From Leptolyngbya sp. PCC 7375 (GTDB lineage: Bacteria; Cyanobacteriota; Cyanobacteriia; Phormidesmidales; Phormidesmidaceae): 64,000 bases of DNA. Shown here piece after piece: positions 59,924-64,000 of this stretch. The first letter of the stretch is position 1. Each line of letters opens with the position of its first letter. The notes under the pieces were generated by a model. The model made no database searches, was not told where the DNA came from, and saw nothing but the letters and a program-made list of their open reading frames with translations. The position numbers and the translations under genes were made by a program. The stretch spans positions 4,822,486 to 4,886,485 of the forward strand of contig NZ_JH993797.1 in the NCBI RefSeq assembly GCF_000316115.1, given 5' to 3'.

Positions 59924-62473
59924 TTAACTGAGGTTGAGCGGATCGACATCGATGGTGAGCCTGACGGATTTGGGTAAGTGCGATCGCAATGATGTCAAAT
60001 CCGGCACTGGCCCTTCCAATGGCAGTTTTAATAACACATGCCAGCGGAAGCGTCGCGCCACCCGCAAGATAGGTGCTGGCGTCGGACCCAATACACTAGG
60101 TCCCGCCAGTTCAAGATCGTCCAATGAAGCCGATGGGTCCTGCGTGGGGGCAATCAACCTCTGTAGCTTTTGAGCACATTGTTGAGCAGCCGCTTCAGCC
60201 TCAGTCTCCACTGGGCTGGTGAACCTTAACAGCACTAAGCGACCATAGGGTGGATAGCCTAACAGCTGCCGGTGCTCAATTTCCTGACTGATGAAGTCAT
60301 GATAGTTATGGCCCTTAGCAGCCCCAATGACCGGATGATCTGGGGTATAGGTTTGCAAAATGACTTGTCCTGGTCGTTCACCTCGTCCGGCTCGCCCAGC
60401 CACCTGGGTCAAGGTTTGGAAGGCGCGTTCCCCCGACCAATAGTCCGGCATGTGCAATAGTCCATCGGCAGCAACGACGCCCACCACCGTAATTTGAGGC
60501 AGGTCAATGCCTTTGGTCAGCATTTGCGTACCTACCAAGACATCCGCCTCACCGGCTGCAAACCGCTGTAGCAAAGCCCGATGAGCCCCCTTTGCCCGTG
60601 TCGTATCGCTATCAAACCGTAGACAGCGCAACCCTGGAAACTGATTTTGCAACTCATGCACAATCCTCTGGGTACCACTGCCAAAATATTTGAGGTAAGG
60701 CGATTCACAACTGGGGCACAGGTCAGGATGTCGTTGCCCATAGCCGCAATAATGACAGCGCAGGTAAGCGGCACCACCATCCTGCGGTTGATGATACGCC
60801 AGGGAGACATCGCAGTCTGGGCACTGCATGACATGGCCACAGCTGCGACAGGAAACAAAGCGACTATGGCCACGACGATGAATAAAAAGTAAACCTTGCT
60901 CACCCTTAGCTTGCATCTGTTCTAAGGCCGTTGTGAGCGAACGACTAAAGACAGAACGATTGCCAGCCTGAAGTTCAAGGCGCATATCGACCACATTAAC
61001 GGGGGGTAACGGCCGTTGATGCACACGATTGGGCATGGCCAAATAATGGTGGTGGAGTGTTCCATGGAATGCTCCCACACCATTATTGGGATCTGTCACC
61101 GCAACCCAGGTATCCAGTGCAGGCGTCGCCGAACCCAACACTAGCGGACAATCCGCCATCTCTGCCCGCCACCTGGCTACGGTGCGGGTGTGATAGCAGG
61201 GTGCTGGCTGGTCTTGCTTAAAACTACTGTCGTGTTCTTCATCCAGCACAATGAGTCCAAGGCGGGGGAGTGGCAGAAAAATGGCCGAACGGGTACCAAT
61301 CACCACCTGGGGGTCGCCATCGAGCATCTGTCGCCAGGTGTCATAGCGCTCACCTTCGGACAAACCACTGTGGTAAACACACACTTGCTCACCAAACCGC
61401 GCCCGAAATCGGTCTGTTAGCTGGGGGGTAAGTCCAATTTCAGGCACCAATACTAATACTGAATCCCCCGCCTTTAAACGCGGCGCAATCGCCTGTAGAT
61501 ATACCTCCGTTTTGCCAGACCCCGTCACACCATGTAATAAGACCTGGGCATAACCAGACAGCTGATTGAGGGCAGATAGCCCATGAAACTGCTCATCTGT
61601 GAGTTTTTTCGGACGGTCTGCGGGAGCTTGCGAGTGATGACTCACCCGCAAACGCTCTCTTGGCTCAATCAGTAGATAGCCTTTAGCGGCGAGTCGTTGC
61701 AGAGTGGCACTGGTCGTTTTTAGTCGCTGTAGGGCATCACTGAGCCATAGGTCACCACCATGGCGTTTCAGCGTGATTAAAAGTTCCTGCTGGCGGTTAG
61801 TTAGGTCGTCTGTGGGAACATTAGGAGCCAGTAAACTAACGGCCTGACGCTGTTGAGGGCGGGGGGGTTTGGGAAGCGCTAGATAACTCTCTACCCACCC
61901 CTGATGCAGTAGCTGATCTAAACCCGCCTTGGCCCGTTCATGTTGACGTCGCAAATAGCGCCATGTGTAATCGCCTTGAGGCGAGCGCCGTAGGCTTTCT
62001 AGCAGAGCCTGCGCAGGCGGACTCAGGGCGTCTAACCCAGATAAAAAGGCCGTATCTTGGGGTAAAGATTTGAGGCGAATTCTGCGTTGAGAACGCCCTA
62101 ACAAACCAGGTGGCAAAGCTGTTCGAATCACCTGAATCAGGGGAGTCTGATAATAATCAGCAACTTGTTCTAATAATTTCCAATAATCTTTAGAAAAAAA
62201 GCCCTGACTGATAATTGTGTCGATATTACGGAGCTGATAATCCAGGTTTGGCATTGTTGCCATTGAGGACAAACGAATTGCGATCGCACCTAGCTGACGT
62301 CCCCCAAAGGTTACACTGACAATATCGCCAGGCTCAACGCATAAATCCCCAGAAATTCCATATGTATAAAGTCCCTGTATCCCAGGGCAATCTACCAGCA
62401 CTTCAACAAGCTCAACAGCATATGGAGAGGGAGATTCAGGTTGAGGCATGCAATCTAAATTAATCACAAACAT
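59924..62473 (-). CDS. priA: Primosomal protein N' (PriA helicase)
   Basis: An 849-residue helicase for restart of stalled replication forks. An N-terminal DNA-binding domain, a winged helix (about 235-300), and the helicase core: Walker A VTGSGKTEVYL (about 319-325), motif II LDEEHDSSF, LGSATPALDTW and VAGRAGRGERPGQV. The eight-Cys zinc module CRSCGHVMQCPDC...CHYCGYGQRHPDLCPSC lies inside the second lobe. ATG 62449 (MPQPES) is an equally likely start. A 20-bp palindrome abuts the ATG used here. Confidence 0.95.
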   Translation of the reverse strand: MFVINLDCMPQPESPSPYAVELVEVLVDCPGIQGLYTYGISGDLCVEPGDIVSVTFGGRQLGAIAIRLSSMATMPNLDYQLRNIDTIISQGFFSKDYWKLLEQVADYYQTPLIQVIRTALPPGLLGRSQRRIRLKSLPQDTAFLSGLDALSPPAQALLESLRRSPQGDYTWRYLRRQHERAKAGLDQLLHQGWVESYLALPKPPRPQQRQAVSLLAPNVPTDDLTNRQQELLITLKRHGGDLWLSDALQRLKTTSATLQRLAAKGYLLIEPRERLRVSHHSQAPADRPKKLTDEQFHGLSALNQLSGYAQVLLHGVTGSGKTEVYLQAIAPRLKAGDSVLVLVPEIGLTPQLTDRFRARFGEQVCVYHSGLSEGERYDTWRQMLDGDPQVVIGTRSAIFLPLPRLGLIVLDEEHDSSFKQDQPAPCYHTRTVARWRAEMADCPLVLGSATPALDTWVAVTDPNNGVGAFHGTLHHHYLAMPNRVHQRPLPPVNVVDMRLELQAGNRSVFSRSLTTALEQMQAKGEQGLLFIHRRGHSRFVSCRSCGHVMQCPDCDVSLAYHQPQDGGAAYLRCHYCGYGQRHPDLCPSCESPYLKYFGSGTQRIVHELQNQFPGLRCLRFDSDTTRAKGAHRALLQRFAAGEADVLVGTQMLTKGIDLPQITVVGVVAADGLLHMPDYWSGERAFQTLTQVAGRAGRGERPGQVILQTYTPDHPVIGAAKGHNYHDFISQEIEHRQLLGYPPYGRLVLLRFTSPVETEAEAAAQQCAQKLQRLIAPTQDPSASLDDLELAGPSVLGPTPAPILRVARRFRWHVLLKLPLEGPVPDLTSLRSHLPKSVRLTIDVDPLNLS

Positions 62474-62493
62474 AGACGTCTATAGACGTCTAA
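62474..62493. repeat. 20-bp perfect palindrome adjoining priA
   Basis: TAGACGTCTATAGACGTCTA contains two AGACGTCT units and is its own complement. It starts directly upstream of priA ATG 62473, where a repressor-type dimer could block transcription. Confidence 0.7.
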
Positions 62494-62806
62494 CAAACAA
62501 AAAATAAAGGACTTAAATTATTAAATAAAAAACAAAAATAAGCGGTTTTTAAGCATGATTTCCAAATTAAATGTCATGAAAACTTTACATGGCGCAACGA
62601 ATGGAATCAAACGTTACAAAAGCTACAAAATCCTTGATAAATAAGAGTTTTCATCGTTCAGAAAATATCACAATGGACAGTGCTCCAGAATCAGATTGGT
62701 ATAGTGTAATTGGGACTGCATACAGTCTCATCTGAATTGATAGTTAACAACGTCCTTCGGCTACATTTTCAGAACCCTTCAGGCACAGATTTTTTCTTGC
62801 GGAACT
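62494..62806. other. Divergent AT-rich region between priA and sigma factor gene
   Basis: No gene is seen. The first 60 bases are strongly AT-rich (TTAAATTATTAAATAAAAAA). TATAGTGTAAT at 62700-62710 could serve as a -10 for the sigma gene. No terminator. Confidence 0.4.
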
Positions 62807-63982
62807 ATGGCTCCTTCTGTTAATTCCCCAGAAACAGCAGTAATTGAACCTTGGACTGAGGTAGACCAAGCGCCCAAACCCGAGAGCGAGAATCGTCAAG
62901 ATAGTCAGTTTAACGAAGAATCAAATCTCCCTGGTTGGAATCGATCGGAGAGTGCTGATCAGGAAGAGGAACTCAATGCTGATCCAGCCGCTGAGCTGAC
63001 CGCAGAAGTAGCCTCTGCCTATAAGAAGACCCTGGCTGATGATGCTGTCGGAGCGTTCTTTAAAGAAATGGCGCGCTACCCTCTGCTGAAGGCTGATGAG
63101 GAGATTGAGCTAGCTCGTCAAGTCAAGTTTCTGGCTGATGTAGAAGCTTTATCCAAGAAAATGGGTGAGGAGCTGAAACGTACTCCCACTCGCCTGGAAA
63201 TGGCCAACGCCTTGCACTGTAGCGAAGCTGATTTTCAACATCGCCTACAGTATGCCCGCAGCGCTAAGCGCAAGATGATTCGCTCTAATCTGCGTCTTGT
63301 CGTTTCCATTGCCAAGCGTTATCTCAATCGAGGTGTGCCATTTCTGGATTTGATTCAGGAGGGTGCTCTGGGGCTAAATCGCGCAGCTGAAAAGTTTGAT
63401 CCAGACAAAGGCTATAAGTTTTCTACGTATGCTTACTGGTGGATCCGCCAAGGCATTACCCGAACGATTGCCAACGATGCAAGAACCATTCGATTACCGA
63501 TTCATATTGTAGAAAAGCTTAATAAACTTAAGAAAACTCAGCGAGAGCTTCGAAAGCAGCTGAACCGCACCCCTACTGAGGCTGAGCTGGCGGCAGAATT
63601 AGATTTAACTCCTGAACAGTTGCGCAGTTTACAGCAGGTGCGGCGCAAATCTTTATCTCTGAATCATCGCGTAGGAAAAGGCGAAGATACGGAGCTAATG
63701 GAACTTCTAGAAGATGGCAGTACTCTGTCGCCTGAGTCTCGGATGAACGAGTCCATGATGCGTCAGGAAATATCTGATGTTTTGACAGAGGTACTCACAG
63801 AGCGTGAAAAGGACATTATTTCTTTGCGCTATGGTTTGACCACAGGTGAACCCCATACCCTTGAAGAGGTGGGTGGTATTTTTAACCTCTCTCGGGAGCG
63901 GGTACGTCAAATCCAAACCAAAGCAATGCGCAAGCTCCGTCGTCCTCAGGTTGCCTCTCGCCTGAAAAACTGGCTGCGATAG
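62807..63982 (+). CDS. Group 2 sigma-70 factor
   Basis: A 391-residue sigma factor. The N-terminal 75 residues are acidic and variable. Region 1.2 starts DDAVGAFFKEMARYPLL, region 2 contains LRLVVSIAKRYLNRGVPFLDLIQEGALGLNRAAEKFD and FSTYAYWWIRQGITRTI, region 3 follows, and region 4 has LTEREKDIISLRYGL and the helix-turn-helix LEEVGGIFNLSRERVRQIQTKAMRKLR. The GALGLNRAAEKFD variant and RYPLL separate it from SigA (GSLGLIRAAEKFD), so it is a non-essential group 2 sigma for stress or stationary conditions. I do not assign a letter. Confidence 0.9.
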   Translation: MAPSVNSPETAVIEPWTEVDQAPKPESENRQDSQFNEESNLPGWNRSESADQEEELNADPAAELTAEVASAYKKTLADDAVGAFFKEMARYPLLKADEEIELARQVKFLADVEALSKKMGEELKRTPTRLEMANALHCSEADFQHRLQYARSAKRKMIRSNLRLVVSIAKRYLNRGVPFLDLIQEGALGLNRAAEKFDPDKGYKFSTYAYWWIRQGITRTIANDARTIRLPIHIVEKLNKLKKTQRELRKQLNRTPTEAELAAELDLTPEQLRSLQQVRRKSLSLNHRVGKGEDTELMELLEDGSTLSPESRMNESMMRQEISDVLTEVLTEREKDIISLRYGLTTGEPHTLEEVGGIFNLSRERVRQIQTKAMRKLRRPQVASRLKNWLR

Positions 63983-64000
63983 CATGTGGCATCTCTAGGA

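Noticed and set aside
1..64000. tRNA, rRNA and CRISPR arrays
   Set aside because: Reading for T-loop sequences such as GGTTCRANTCC with matching acceptor stems and for regular spaced repeats gave none; a covariance-model scan would be the deciding test.

Overview
The window is cyanobacterial chromosome. It holds a CpcT/CpeT-type phycobilin lyase, many copies of the octamer GCGATCGC (HIP1; for example 1144-1151, 1438-1445, 6409-6416), a group 2 sigma factor, a carotenoid isomerase-like gene, DUF928, CHASE2 and CHAT proteins and long WD40 proteins. This mix fits a Leptolyngbya-like or other filamentous or biofilm-forming cyanobacterium; I cannot name the species.

Layout. 1-3.2 kb: end of a bilin lyase gene, a 33-residue membrane peptide with a strong terminator, a LysR regulator, a two-gene envelope operon, and a divergent MerR metal regulator. 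3.4-12.5 kb: a two-partner secretion unit (TpsA, TpsB) followed by an exported TPR-CHAT protease-like protein. 12.6-16.8 kb, opposite strand: DUF928 and a large protein with three TIR-plus-linker units fused to a CHASE2 sensor. 17-20.6 kb: MetE-like protein, Nudix hydrolase, SF2 helicase. 20.9-23.8 kb: FecR-domain protein and CHASE2-adenylate cyclase. 23.8-26.7 kb: a complete IS21-family element with a 5-bp target duplication. 26.7-31.5 kb: an operon of two AAA-like ATPases, one carrying 14 WD40 repeats. 31.9-33.8 kb: decayed genes and a complete IS1595-type element lying inside a membrane-protein gene.

34.5-46 kb is a copper/heavy-metal island: multicopper oxidase, P-type ATPase remnant, His-rich exported protein, RND pump (CopA-like), YtkA-like lipoprotein, membrane fusion protein (CopB-like), CopS/CopR-like two-component system and a damaged glutaredoxin-MauE gene. 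Two regulatory layers can be read directly. Direct TTCAT repeats with an 11-bp period lie about 55-70 bp upstream of both copR and copB. Four matching MerR-type promoters, with 20-bp spacers, precede the exported operon at 2.6 kb, the MerR gene itself, the His-rich gene at 37 kb and the glutaredoxin gene at 45.3 kb. The MerR protein at 2.8 kb is therefore probably the second regulator of a dispersed metal regulon.

46-64 kb is mostly housekeeping: glmS, ttcA, DoxX, a MenH-like hydrolase, a transaldolase-like aldolase, a CrtISO-like gene broken by one in-frame TGA, a polysaccharide deacetylase fused to a phosphodiester glycosidase domain, an SDR, nudC, a YdjM-like membrane protein, an ECF sigma/anti-sigma pair followed by a tiny secreted protein, priA and a group 2 sigma factor. 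I found no tRNA, rRNA or CRISPR array.
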